Part shown: positions 8,469 through 16,873 of the stretch, in pieces
Layout: each line of letters starts with the position of its first letter
Numbering within the stretch: position 1 is the stretch's first letter
Origin: Collinsella sp. An2
GTDB taxonomy: Bacteria > Actinomycetota > Coriobacteriia > Coriobacteriales > Coriobacteriaceae
Assembly (NCBI RefSeq): GCF_002160065.1
Contig: NZ_NFJW01000003.1
Location: 62,001-126,000 of the forward strand
Reading direction: 5' to 3'
Length of the DNA: 64,000 nucleotides
Position numbers and translations under genes: made by a program
The notes under the pieces: model-generated
What the model saw: the letters and a program-made list of their open reading frames with translations, nothing else
The model's database searches: none
What the model was told of the DNA's origin: nothing

Positions 8469-8510
8469 CGAACCCTCGAGGCACGTTACCTCGGGGGTTC
8501 GTTGTCTCTT
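8469..8510 (+). terminator. Rho-independent terminator after the tRNA-Gln/tRNA-Glu unit
   Basis: A 13 bp stem (CGAACCCTCGAGG with CCTCGGGGGTTCG, one G-U pair, 8469-8501) is followed by TTGTCTCTT. Confidence 0.85.
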
Positions 8511-8704
8511 GAACAGGTTGACCCGTTTTTGGCAGATGCCATATCAACGCGGAAAGTGGTCCATACAATAGGCCATGCCAATGTAGCGTGTGGGCCATCT
8601 CATCGATTGCGTCCTGGATAGGCCACGCTCGCCCCCTATACGCTGACGGCCCAAGGGCGGATTTCGGCGTCAGAAACGATGGGTTATTAAAAGATCGTCA
8701 GAAG

Positions 8705-8842
8705 CTCGTTTCGGTTCTATGCAGTTAGTTTGGGAATCCTCGAGTAGACGGCCGATTCCGTCAACAAACCCGCAGGATTCAGAGGCTTGAAAGGGCGGTC
8801 TACTCGGGAATTCCGAAAACAACTGCATAAAAACGAAACGAG
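8705..8842. repeat. 138 bp palindromic element, copy A
   Basis: The outer arms CTCGTTTCGGTT..ATGCAGTT (8705-8726) and AACTGCAT..CGAAACGAG (8821-8842) are inverted repeats. The inverted symmetry continues inward through GGGAATCC and CGAGTAGAC against GTCTACTC and GGGAATTCC, leaving a central loop of about 40 bases. A copy of exactly the same length lies at 30177-30314. No protein is encoded, so it is a miniature palindromic repeat, either transposon-derived or a structured RNA. Confidence 0.85.
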
Positions 8843-9063
8843 TTTCTCCAGACGGCAAAGATCGCGAGAGCAGCGCGAAATCAGGCACCCTCTTGCCCTA
8901 GAACCCACAACCATGGGTATGCCCCGCAGCCCACGTTGGTGTGACTCGCAACGTCGGTGTGGCAACTGCTAACAATCTGCATTCACAAGTCGCTGAAACG
9001 GTCATATCGCATGCCAAGGAGATGGGCAGGGCATACCGACTGAGCATCGACGACCACTTTTTT

Positions 9064-9125
9064 CGCCGAGGCTCAGTTTTGCTCCAGAATCGGGGCAGAT
9101 TCCGGTGAATTACTGAGCGTTGATG
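9064..9125. repeat. 62 bp hairpin element, copy A
   Basis: CGCCGAGGCTCAG (9064-9076) pairs imperfectly with CTGAGCGTTGATG (9113-9125). The interior holds GAATCGG, GATTCC and GAATTACTGAGCG, matching copy B at 30483-30544, which is also 62 bp. It lies 221 bp after the 138 bp element; the same order holds at copy B. Confidence 0.8.
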
Positions 9126-9209
9126 AATCGTCAGCAAGTACTCGTGACGGGGATGACTCGGACACACGTTTTGTCTTACTAATACCGCACGAGTGAATCG
9201 GTCCTTCTC

Positions 9210-9338
9210 TTTTGTAGCAATCCACACGCTTGAGTCGAGTTTTGTAGCAAAACGCACACTCGACCCCCCGAAAAGGTGTCCCATGCGTGTGAATTGCCGC
9301 ACAACGTTTTCAGACCGTGTTATGTGCCGCAATTCCGG
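9210..9338. repeat. Cluster of TTGYGGCAA-type inverted arms, copy 1
   Basis: The arms TTTTGTAGCAATCCACACGC (9210-9229) and GCGTGTGAATTGCCGCACAA (9285-9304) are inverted relatives. A second pair (TTTTGTAGCAAAACGCACAC at 9240 and GTGCCGCAATTCCGG to 9338) is nested around them. The consensus arm matches the elements at 26771-26891 and 45888-45950. Confidence 0.7.
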
Positions 9339-9599
9339 TCCAGCCGAGGGGCGCGGAGACCATGCACCACCGTGCGGCGGGGAGACCCCTCATGCCACAC
9401 ATACGACCGTGATGGGGGGCACCACATGCTCCCTCATGCCAAGTGTGCCGCCCGCAGTCGCCCCGCTATCTACACCTTGGTCTGTAGTTCTTCCGCACGT
9501 CTAATATCGGATGGAGTGGCCGCTCCGATATCCTACAATGTGACCTGACGAAGACCATGACGGGGGTCGGGCGCTGCCCGGCCTACGATGAGGAGCACC

Positions 9600-10880
9600 A
9601 TGTCGGATTCTCCAAAGCATACCGCCGTAAAGACCCAGGTAGATGCCGCTCCTGCCGGCGGCGACGACCATAAGAGCGCGCGGCGCGGCGCCATCTTCAT
9701 TGGCGTGGCGCTTCTGGCGTTCGTTGTCTATCTGGTGGTATCGGGGCAGGTGGCCGAGTTCTGGGCCGCTATGCAGAGCGTCCAGGTGCCGTGGCTTGTT
9801 GTCGCGTGCATCTGCATGCTGCTCTACCTCATCTTTGGTATCGCCGCCTACGCGATTGCCGTGTGGCTCGACCCTGAATCGCCCGTCGGCATCCGCGACC
9901 TCATTTCGGTTGAGGCGAGCGGTATCTTCTTCGGAAACCTGACGCCCATGCAGATGGGCTCCACGCCGGCTCAGATCTACCGCCTTACCAAGGCCGGCCA
10001 GAACGTGGGCGAGGCAGGCGCTACGCAGTTTACCCGCTTTATCGTCTACCAGTTTGGCCTCGTGGTGTGGTGCGCGATTCTGCTCATCGCGCGCATGCCG
10101 TTTTTCACCGAGCAATACGGTGACATTACGCTCATCAGCGTCTTCAGCTTCGGCGGCCACGTCTGTATCCTGCTGCTCATCTTCGCCATCGCGCTCATGC
10201 CGCGCATGGTGATTCGAGTCGCCCACTGGCTCATCTCGCTCCTTGCACGTCTGGGCGTTGCAACGGAGAAGGTCGATGGCTGGCGTGATTTCGTGGACGG
10301 CGAGGTCTATTCATTCTCAGAGAAGTTCAAGCTCTCGGCGGGCCACCTCTCGTCGATGGCGTTAACGGTGGTTATCACCATGATGCAGCTCGGCTTCTTC
10401 TACCTGGTGCCGTACTTCCTCATGCTTGCCTTTGGCCATCACGACGTCGACTTCTTCTCCGTCATGGCGGCGTCGGCGTTTGTGCAGCTGCTCTCCTCGG
10501 CGGTTCCGCTGCCGGGTGGTACCGGTGGCGCCGAAGGCGGATTTGCGCTCTTTCTGGGTCATTTCTATGGGAGCGCTGCCACCGCGGGCTACCTGCTCTG
10601 GCGTCTTATCACATTCATTGCACCGACCATTCTCGCGGCGCCGTTGCTGGGCCTGAAGAGCGCTCGCAACGCGAGCATTCATGCTCGGTGGGACCGCTTC
10701 GTGGGTCGTCTGAAGGGTTCGAAGAACAATCGCGGGGCTTCACGCGCGGATGCATCCCAAGGCGAGGAGTCCTCCGAGCGCCATCGTCGCCGTGGCACCA
10801 CGGTGCGCCAAACCTCGGACGGCATCACCGTGTCCCCGAGCAAGATGGCTCGTCGCCAGAAGCCCAGCTCAAAGGATTAA
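9600..10880 (+). CDS. Flippase-like integral membrane protein (lysylphosphatidylglycerol synthase TM region family)
   Basis: This 426-residue membrane protein starts with a hydrophilic head of about 30 residues followed by seven to eight hydrophobic segments between about residues 30 and 350. It has the family's EASGIFFGNLTPMQMGSTPAQIYRL block (about 103-127) and the glycine-rich PLPGGTGGAEGGF motif near 303. These are typical of the UPF0104/LPG synthase transmembrane family, whose members move or modify lipids. The soluble synthase domain is missing. The C-terminal 65 residues are basic and Ser/Arg rich. ATG 9600 is chosen over ATG 9588 because AGGAG at 9591-9595 is correctly placed only for the former. 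It is convergent with the FUSC gene. Confidence 0.78.
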   Translation: MSDSPKHTAVKTQVDAAPAGGDDHKSARRGAIFIGVALLAFVVYLVVSGQVAEFWAAMQSVQVPWLVVACICMLLYLIFGIAAYAIAVWLDPESPVGIRDLISVEASGIFFGNLTPMQMGSTPAQIYRLTKAGQNVGEAGATQFTRFIVYQFGLVVWCAILLIARMPFFTEQYGDITLISVFSFGGHVCILLLIFAIALMPRMVIRVAHWLISLLARLGVATEKVDGWRDFVDGEVYSFSEKFKLSAGHLSSMALTVVITMMQLGFFYLVPYFLMLAFGHHDVDFFSVMAASAFVQLLSSAVPLPGGTGGAEGGFALFLGHFYGSAATAGYLLWRLITFIAPTILAAPLLGLKSARNASIHARWDRFVGRLKGSKNNRGASRADASQGEESSERHRRRGTTVRQTSDGITVSPSKMARRQKPSSKD

Positions 10881-10965
10881 CGAGGGCGTTGGACGCTGTG
10901 ACTTGAGGGACGTTGGGCGTTGGATGCCTGAGGGGCATGAGGCGCCGGATGCCCGAGCCAAAGTG

Positions 10966-12933
10966 CTAGCGGGCGCATGAGGCACCGGAGGTCTGAACGC
11001 TTCCCTCGATAACGTCGCGTTCGAATGCGCTCGCATGATCGAGATAGTGCAGCAGCGCGAACGAGAGGCTCTCGCTATCCATGGTGCGGGCAAGCTCCTG
11101 GAGCAGTTCATGGGAGCTGGTGGGGTGCGGCCTGGTCTCGAGAATCTCGGCGCAGCGTCGAAGCGCTTCGAGGTCGTGTTCGCTGAGGTCTTCGGCAAGA
11201 ACCAAGTGTTCCACCTGCTCCACCTCGGAAAACATATGCCATAGCGTCGAGAGTCCACGGCGCTGCCGCTGCCGCTCGGCTTCGTCCTCCAGCTCCCTGA
11301 CATAGGATGCGGCAGCGGCGTAGACCAGATGGAAGCGCGCCAGCTGCTCTCCTGCGGCGCGCATGCTCGTGGATCCGCGCGTGCCTCGGGCCACGGTCGC
11401 CCAGTATCCGCGGATAAGCTGTGTGAGCTCGCGCAGATTTCCCTCGAAAATCCGGTCGCGCGGAGAGGGGACCACAAAACGGTTGACCACCAACACGACC
11501 GCTACGGCTAAGGCGACAAACAGGATGCGGAGGGAGGCGGCGGTCGTCGCGTTCATGGTGAGCGAGCTCATGAGAAGCGCAAACATGGTTGCAAGCATCG
11601 CCTGAACCCAGCTTCCCGGCGTGCAGCAGTACAGGATGGAGATCAGCACCAGCGACACGGTAAAGACGCTCGCCGTTCCCGGAAGCAGCTGCGAGATAAA
11701 AGGCGCAAGCGCACCGCCTACGATCGTTCCCACCGGGCGGGTGCGCATGCGGTGTGCGCTCTCCTCGTAGCTGGGCATAAGAAGCAGGATGGCGTTGAGC
11801 GGAAGCCAATAGACGTGTTCGTAGCCCCAGACGGCGCTGATGGCGCAGGTGAGAGCGGTGACGATGGAGAGCCTGCAGGCGAAGCGGAACTCGAACTCGT
11901 CGAAGTTCATGCGCAAGAACGCGTCGTCGAGCACCTCGCGCCACGGAATGCGACGCGCCGTCGGCCTGCGAGGGGGCTCCGCCTGGATTTGCAGGATCAG
12001 CACGAGCGCATGAAGGAAGCTGTTGAAAAAGACGCGCACGCGGCTCTCGGGTACATCGACCACGTCAAGCGCCATCTGGGCCATACGGGCGATGGAACGC
12101 AGCTCTTCGGGCGTTTGCGCGGCATTGGCCTGCCTCACCAGGAGCGCAAGCTCGTGCATGACGTCGGGGTCGACGCGCCGTGCCAGATCGTCTTGCCACT
12201 CATCGTCTGCCAAGAGGTAGACGGCCCGCTGGAAGAGCTCCGCGTACATCTGGAAGACGAACTCCCGGCGGTCCCAGGTGCGCAGGAAGTGATGGCTGGT
12301 GACGCTCAGATTGTCGAAGGTGCGCTCGAGCTTGAGGAATGCTTCTTGGAGCTCGGGCCCGCGTTCTCCTGCGGCCATGCGGTCAAGGAGCGCCGCCAAG
12401 GTGTCGAGACTCCGCGTGAAGACCTCTTCGTCGCTTTCGCGGTGCAGCCTCCAGGCGCTATGGGCGGCAAGCGCGACGCCCAGAACCACGGCAGCAAAGG
12501 TCACGGCGGCCATCTGCGTCATGAAGGTCGAGAAGTCGAGCGGCTTGAGCTCAAGGAACACATAGGTCATGACATAGCCGAAATACCCCTTTGGCACGAA
12601 CTGGTTGCTTTGGGCGAGCACAAGTACGAAGGGCACGACCAGGTTCAGCACGATGCCGAGGACAAGATGGCACGAGGCGATCCAGGCGAGGGCAGACAGC
12701 GCCAGCATGACGATGCCGATAATAAGACAGGTAGCAGGGGAGTTGCGCCGGTTTCGGCGCCCCAGAAAGATGCAGACGGCACCGGATACGACCATGGTGT
12801 AGGCGCTGCCGAACAACGCGGTGATGCCAAGAAAGAGGACGATGTATACGACGATGGCGGGCAGCGCGTCAAAGACGCGTCGTCCTGCGGCACGTACGGC
12901 CGCCCGTTTCGATGTCGTCGAAGAATCCTCCAT
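10966..12933 (-). CDS. FUSC-family inner membrane protein (YccS/aromatic acid exporter-like)
   Basis: This 655-residue protein has two hydrophobic blocks separated by soluble regions. A first set of helices (about 20-140) is followed by a helical cytoplasmic region. A second set begins at RLSIVTALTCAISAVWGYEHVYWLPLNAILLLMP and RTRPVGTIVGGALAPF, which is the FUSC_2 signature. The C-terminal part is again soluble and helical. Family members are thought to export aromatic acids or other small molecules, but no substrate can be inferred. The ATG at 12933 is preferred; an in-frame GTG lies ten codons upstream, and neither has a clear ribosome-binding site. It is divergent from the hydrolase gene that follows. 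Confidence 0.78.
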   Translation of the reverse strand: MEDSSTTSKRAAVRAAGRRVFDALPAIVVYIVLFLGITALFGSAYTMVVSGAVCIFLGRRNRRNSPATCLIIGIVMLALSALAWIASCHLVLGIVLNLVVPFVLVLAQSNQFVPKGYFGYVMTYVFLELKPLDFSTFMTQMAAVTFAAVVLGVALAAHSAWRLHRESDEEVFTRSLDTLAALLDRMAAGERGPELQEAFLKLERTFDNLSVTSHHFLRTWDRREFVFQMYAELFQRAVYLLADDEWQDDLARRVDPDVMHELALLVRQANAAQTPEELRSIARMAQMALDVVDVPESRVRVFFNSFLHALVLILQIQAEPPRRPTARRIPWREVLDDAFLRMNFDEFEFRFACRLSIVTALTCAISAVWGYEHVYWLPLNAILLLMPSYEESAHRMRTRPVGTIVGGALAPFISQLLPGTASVFTVSLVLISILYCCTPGSWVQAMLATMFALLMSSLTMNATTAASLRILFVALAVAVVLVVNRFVVPSPRDRIFEGNLRELTQLIRGYWATVARGTRGSTSMRAAGEQLARFHLVYAAAASYVRELEDEAERQRQRRGLSTLWHMFSEVEQVEHLVLAEDLSEHDLEALRRCAEILETRPHPTSSHELLQELARTMDSESLSFALLHYLDHASAFERDVIEGSVQTSGASCAR

Positions 12934-13125
12934 ACCAACAGCGTACCGCGGCCTGGACAACACGGGCGTTTCATATGTCGTTGTTCATGTATTCACCGTT
13001 TCATAACGTGGGTGCCCTATCGTGGAGCATGGGTATAGTTATCCCATCGTGCGGCAAGATGCATTGCCGCAGCCGTCGTCTGCGTCTCGACGTGGCGGGA
13101 CGGATATATGAGAAACGGGGGTTTC

Positions 13126-14163
13126 ATGGCTGGTCAGGATGACAGGAACCGAAAAGGGGACGGCCTGGCGGGCGCCTTCACAAGCGCTCTGTCACTTCTG
13201 GGTGCCGGCGTGCGCGTTCTCAGCGGCTCGGCACTCTTCGACTTTGCGCTCAACCCGTCGTCTTCACAGTCGATCATGGCCCGTCTGGGCGCCGGGGCAG
13301 CGGGAGGCATCGACTCCTTTGCCCCTACGGGAGACCCCTTCCGAGACGAGGCGCGCTCATGGTTCGAAGCTTCCAAGCAAAGCGTCGAGCTGCCTGCCCG
13401 CGACGGCGGTGTACTCTTTGGCTGGCTGCTGCCGGCAGACCCTGTGTGGGCGTCTCCCGATCGCCACGCGCTGTGGAGCGATTTTGGACGCGGGCGCCGG
13501 TACGGCATCTTTTGCCATGGATACACGGGCAAGCCGTCAGACCTCTGTGTAGAGGCCTACCTTGCACATAAAGCGGGCATCAACGTGCTGTTGCCCGCCG
13601 CGCGCGGACACGAGCGCAACGCGGACCGCTACGTTGGTATGGGCTGGCTTGATTCCTGGGACCTTTTGGGATGGACGGGCCTGATCGTCACCTGCGACCC
13701 CGATGCGAAGATCGCTCTCTACGGCGTTTCGATGGGTGGCGCAGAAGTCATGATGGCGTCTGGCTTGGACCTGCCGGGCAACGTGCGCTGCATCATCGAG
13801 GACTGCGGTTACACGAGCGTCTGGGACGAGTTTTCCGTGCAGATCGGTATGCAGCTGCATCTTCCGCCGATCCCGTTCCTCTCCGCCGCAAGCGCCGTGT
13901 GTAAACGCCGAGCGGGGTATGGCTTCAAGGAGGCTTCTTCGGTGAACAGGCTTCGGTCAGCTCGGGTGCCCATGCTCTTTATTCACGGGACGGCTGACAC
14001 CTTTGTGCCCTACGAGATGCTCGATAAGGTCTTCGACGCCTGCGCGAGCCCAGAGAAAGAGCGTCTATCGGTGGAGGGGGCCGGCCACGGCATGGCGTCG
14101 GCTACCAACCCCGATGCCTACTGGGGACGCGTGAGCGCGTTTTTGGGCCGGCACCTCGCGTAG
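13126..14163 (+). CDS. Alpha/beta hydrolase (YqkD-like)
   Basis: This 345-residue serine hydrolase shows FCHGYTGKPSD (oxyanion region), the nucleophile elbow YGVSMGG with Ser near residue 204, an acidic residue in GTADTFVPYEML (about 290) and a C-terminal His in GAGHGMA (about 322). The DCGYTSVWDEF segment after the elbow is typical of YqkD-like esterases of unknown substrate. No signal peptide is evident, although the N terminus has a moderately hydrophobic stretch that could act as an anchor. ATG 13126 with GGGGG five bases upstream is preferred to ATG 13108. A GC-rich hairpin overlaps its stop codon. Confidence 0.82.
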   Translation: MAGQDDRNRKGDGLAGAFTSALSLLGAGVRVLSGSALFDFALNPSSSQSIMARLGAGAAGGIDSFAPTGDPFRDEARSWFEASKQSVELPARDGGVLFGWLLPADPVWASPDRHALWSDFGRGRRYGIFCHGYTGKPSDLCVEAYLAHKAGINVLLPAARGHERNADRYVGMGWLDSWDLLGWTGLIVTCDPDAKIALYGVSMGGAEVMMASGLDLPGNVRCIIEDCGYTSVWDEFSVQIGMQLHLPPIPFLSAASAVCKRRAGYGFKEASSVNRLRSARVPMLFIHGTADTFVPYEMLDKVFDACASPEKERLSVEGAGHGMASATNPDAYWGRVSAFLGRHLA

Positions 14164-14176
14164 AGACGCCGGCCCC
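14145..14176 (+). terminator. GC-rich hairpin at the end of the hydrolase gene
   Basis: GGGCCGGC and GCCGGCCCC pair across the stop codon. The T-tract is weak, so termination may be inefficient. A second nested hairpin (TTTCGTG..CCGG with CCGG..CACGAAA) follows at about 14204-14240, before the convergent yczE-like gene. Confidence 0.5.
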
Positions 14177-14258
14177 GTGTTCGCTAGGGAAACACTGAAT
14201 AAAGGCTTTCGTGTCCGGCACGGCAGGACCGGGCACGAAATGCTCCGATTGGTGTTCC

Positions 14259-15056
14259 CTAGAGTGCTTCCTGCGGGGCTCCGCTCTCCGAGCGGGTCAG
14301 TCGGGCGATGCGGGCGATAAGCGGCACGTGCAGGTTATAAAAGTTGCAAAGGCGTCCGACGAGCAGGGCGGAGACGATGGTACCCAGGCCAAGCCCGTTC
14401 AGGCGTCCGAAGAAGAAGAACGAGAGCACGCACGCGATGGCGACGAGCGTCACATCGAAGGCGACCTTGCAGGTACCAAAGGGCTTTTCGGTTACCGCCG
14501 AGAAGGTGCGCACGATTCCCTCGCCGGGGACCGTGATGACGTTCGGGGCAACCTCGATGGCGATGCCAAGGCCCAAGATCGCGCATCCGACAAGAAGCGA
14601 CACGAGCTGCAGCGGCAGCGTCTGGGGGTCGAGCCACACAAGGAAAGACATGCTCACGTCGATGAGCGCGCTAAAGATCACGTTCACCACGATCTGCAGG
14701 AACTGCACCGGTTTGAAGTCGCGGCGCAAAATGGCCACCTGCAACAAGATGTAGAGCATGTTGAGCACGAAGGTGAACTCGCCAAACGTGGGCTCGAATG
14801 CAAGGTCGAGCACATAGGGGATGCTCGAGATGGGGGAGGTGCCGAGCGCCGCCTTGGTGATGAATGCGACGCCGAACGAGTTGATGGCCACGCCGAGAAC
14901 AAACCACACGTAGCGCGCGACGAGCCGCTGGCGTGCGGTGTCGCTACCGTTCGCCGCAGCGGGCGCGTGACCGTGGGCCTCCGCCGTCTGGTGGTCGGCG
15001 GAGGCTTGCATCGCCCCGCTGTCGACCTCCTCATATACCGCAGCATCCCTCATCAT
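14259..15056 (-). CDS. YczE/YitT-type membrane protein
   Basis: This 265-residue integral membrane protein has a hydrophilic N terminus of about 45 residues, then five or six helices. FVLGVAINSFGVAFITKAALGTSPISSIPYVL near residues 52-83 and the central IAIEVAPNVITVPGEGIVR segment are hallmarks of the YczE/YyaS family of uncharacterised transporters. Its ATG overlaps the stop of the MarR-type gene, so the two form an operon. The arrangement suggests a drug- or metabolite-responsive regulator paired with its membrane target, but no substrate is known. Confidence 0.78.
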   Translation of the reverse strand: MMRDAAVYEEVDSGAMQASADHQTAEAHGHAPAAANGSDTARQRLVARYVWFVLGVAINSFGVAFITKAALGTSPISSIPYVLDLAFEPTFGEFTFVLNMLYILLQVAILRRDFKPVQFLQIVVNVIFSALIDVSMSFLVWLDPQTLPLQLVSLLVGCAILGLGIAIEVAPNVITVPGEGIVRTFSAVTEKPFGTCKVAFDVTLVAIACVLSFFFFGRLNGLGLGTIVSALLVGRLCNFYNLHVPLIARIARLTRSESGAPQEAL

Positions 15057-15493
15057 GCACGTCCCTCGCTTTCGTCGCTCGACAGGTTCTCGATGACACG
15101 GCTCAGCAGGCGTACAAGCTCCGCTCGCTCTTCCTCCGTAAGGCCATGCGCGGCGGTCGCGTCCACCTTGGCTCCAATCGCCATGACCTCGTCCGCTGCA
15201 GAGCGGCCGGCGTCGGTGAGGTAGAGCGACGACACGCGGCGGTCATCCTTGCGCGAGCGGCGTTCCACCAGGCCTGCATCGACCATGCGGGAAACGACGC
15301 TTGTCACCGTCGACTTGTCCATGGCGCAGGCGCGTGCAATGTCCTGTTGCGTGCATCCTTCGTGATCATGCAGCTGTTCGAGCACTTTAGGCTGGCCCGG
15401 CAGGAGGCCGAGCGCGCGGGTGCGCGTGAGCATGGCGCGGTTCGACCGCGAAAACGCTACAAGCAGCAGGTGGTGTACGGAGTCTGCGATCAT
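15053..15493 (-). CDS. MarR-family transcriptional regulator
   Basis: This 146-residue winged-helix regulator contains LPGQPKVLEQLHDHEGCTQQDIARACAMDKSTVTSVVSRMVDAGLVERR, the recognition-helix region of MarR proteins, followed by the wing RKDDRRVSSLYLTDAGR. The ATG at 15493 is the likely start. The upstream in-frame TTG at 15556 would place the promoter and the two palindromic operators inside the coding region. It overlaps the membrane-protein gene by four bases. The operators in front suggest autoregulation of the pair. Confidence 0.88.
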   Translation of the reverse strand: MIADSVHHLLLVAFSRSNRAMLTRTRALGLLPGQPKVLEQLHDHEGCTQQDIARACAMDKSTVTSVVSRMVDAGLVERRSRKDDRRVSSLYLTDAGRSAADEVMAIGAKVDATAAHGLTEEERAELVRLLSRVIENLSSDESEGRA

Positions 15494-15524
15494 GTGACAC
15501 GCCCTTTTAGTTGCCGTATCAATT

Positions 15525-15554
15525 GTTTGAATACAAACGGTTAGTATACAAACC
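15525..15554 (-). promoter_or_regulatory. Tandem palindromic operators for the MarR-type regulator
   Basis: GTTTGAATACAAAC (15525-15538) and GGTTAGTATACAAACC (15539-15554) are adjacent inverted repeats sharing ATACAAAC. They are AT-rich compared with their surroundings and lie 32-61 bases upstream of the regulator start. They look like a MarR dimer-binding double site overlapping the promoter. Confidence 0.65.
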
Positions 15555-15643
15555 AACTTGGCGCTGTCAAGCGCATGCCGGGCAGACTCCGATTGGAAAC
15601 GAAAGATGGGAAAGAAGGCGCTGTCAGAGCGTTCGAGACGGCG

Positions 15644-16873
15644 CTATTGGTACCGCAGACACTCGACCGGGTCCATGCGGGCGGCGCGCCGTGCGGGGTA
15701 GAACCCGAATACCAGGCCGATAAGGACGCTCAAGCCGGCTGCGGCCACAATTGCCTCGATGGATACCGCGGGCGTGATGGTCCCTTCGGTTCCCGTGAGA
15801 GATCCGGCGAGGCCGAACGTGGTCGCCGCGAAGGAGAGCGCCCACGAGGCGGCGTACCCGAGCACGGTCCCTATGATGCCGCCCACGATGCACAGCGCTG
15901 CTGACTCCATGAGAAACTGCAGGGTGATGTCGCTTCGCGTCGCGCCGAGTGCCCGTCGCACGCCGATCTCGCGGATGCGTTCGGTGACATTGGTGAGCAT
16001 CATGTTCATGATGCCGATGCCGCCCACCAGAAGCGAGATGCCGGCGACGGCGCCCATGATGAGCGAGAACGAGTTCATAAAGCCGTTCATAGAATCGATC
16101 TGGGACTTCATGGAGTATACGTAGACGCCGTCTTCTATCTGGTCGTCGGGGATGTTGAGCACCTTGGCGACCTGCGTCTTCGTCGTCTCCATAAGCGCGT
16201 CGATATCTGCGCCTTCGCGTGCGAAGCCAATGACCTGAGACAGGTACTCATAGCCTCCGCTGAAGTCCTTGAGGCAGGTCTCAAGCGGCATGTAGACGGT
16301 GATGTAGGTGCTGCCGCCGCCGGTTTGCGGCATGGATTCGTCGACGCCCACGATGCGATAGTCGTGGGTGCCCAGGCGCACGGTCTTTCCCACGACCGAC
16401 ATGTCGGCATCGCCGAAGAGCGCCTTCACGCCGCTGCGGTCGAGGATGGCCACGCGATCGGCCGATGCCTCTTCCTGCGCGTTGAACATGCGGCCCTCGG
16501 CCAGGTGGATCTGGCCGGTCAGCGAGAGGAAGTCGGCATCGGCGCCGGTGATTCCGACGTCGATGGTTCCGTCGGCACCGCTGACCTGCGTGTAGCCGTA
16601 GCTCGAGGCCACGATGGATTCATATTCGGGCATGATGCGCTTCAGGTCGTCGAGGTCCTCGACCGTCATTTGGTACATGGGGGAGATGTAGACGGCGCGG
16701 GCGGCGTTGAGGCCCAGCGAGCCGACGAGCATGTTGCGAACGCCTCCGATAAGGGAGGTCATGGCGATGACGGCGGCGATGCCGATGACGATGCCCAGGA
16801 TGGTAAGGAGGCTTCGGCCGCGATTGGATTCAAGGCCGCGCACGGCTTCGCGGATCAGGTCTGCTGCGTTCAT
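15644..16873 (-). CDS. MacB-type ABC exporter permease
   Basis: This 409-residue permease has an N-terminal helix (about 20-45, LLTILGIVIGIAAVIAM), a large extracytoplasmic MacB periplasmic-core domain (about 50-265), and three C-terminal FtsX helices beginning at GAVAGISLLVGGIGIMNMML. The REIGVRRALGATRSDI coupling motif is near residue 310. It lacks a fused ATPase, which is encoded by the overlapping upstream gene. With the adaptor it forms a tripartite-like exporter. In a Gram-positive envelope the adaptor would act outside the single membrane. The substrate is not predictable. Confidence 0.87.
   Translation of the reverse strand: MNAADLIREAVRGLESNRGRSLLTILGIVIGIAAVIAMTSLIGGVRNMLVGSLGLNAARAVYISPMYQMTVEDLDDLKRIMPEYESIVASSYGYTQVSGADGTIDVGITGADADFLSLTGQIHLAEGRMFNAQEEASADRVAILDRSGVKALFGDADMSVVGKTVRLGTHDYRIVGVDESMPQTGGGSTYITVYMPLETCLKDFSGGYEYLSQVIGFAREGADIDALMETTKTQVAKVLNIPDDQIEDGVYVYSMKSQIDSMNGFMNSFSLIMGAVAGISLLVGGIGIMNMMLTNVTERIREIGVRRALGATRSDITLQFLMESAALCIVGGIIGTVLGYAASWALSFAATTFGLAGSLTGTEGTITPAVSIEAIVAAAGLSVLIGLVFGFYPARRAARMDPVECLRYQ

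Larger units (their letters stand above)
8511..9599. other. 1.1 kb non-coding island with palindromic repeats
   Basis: No convincing gene lies between the tRNA cluster and the flippase-like gene. The short open frames have no ribosome-binding sites or recognisable protein features. The stretch contains a 138 bp palindromic element (8705-8842), a 62 bp hairpin element (9064-9125) and a cluster of inverted arms (9210-9338), annotated separately. Similar elements recur at 26.8, 30.2-30.5 and 45.9 kb. Confidence 0.75.

Noticed and set aside
11752-13038. 428-codon plus-strand open frame opposite the FUSC gene
   Set aside because: It overlaps an evident membrane protein on the other strand and shows His/Asp/Glu-rich shadow composition.
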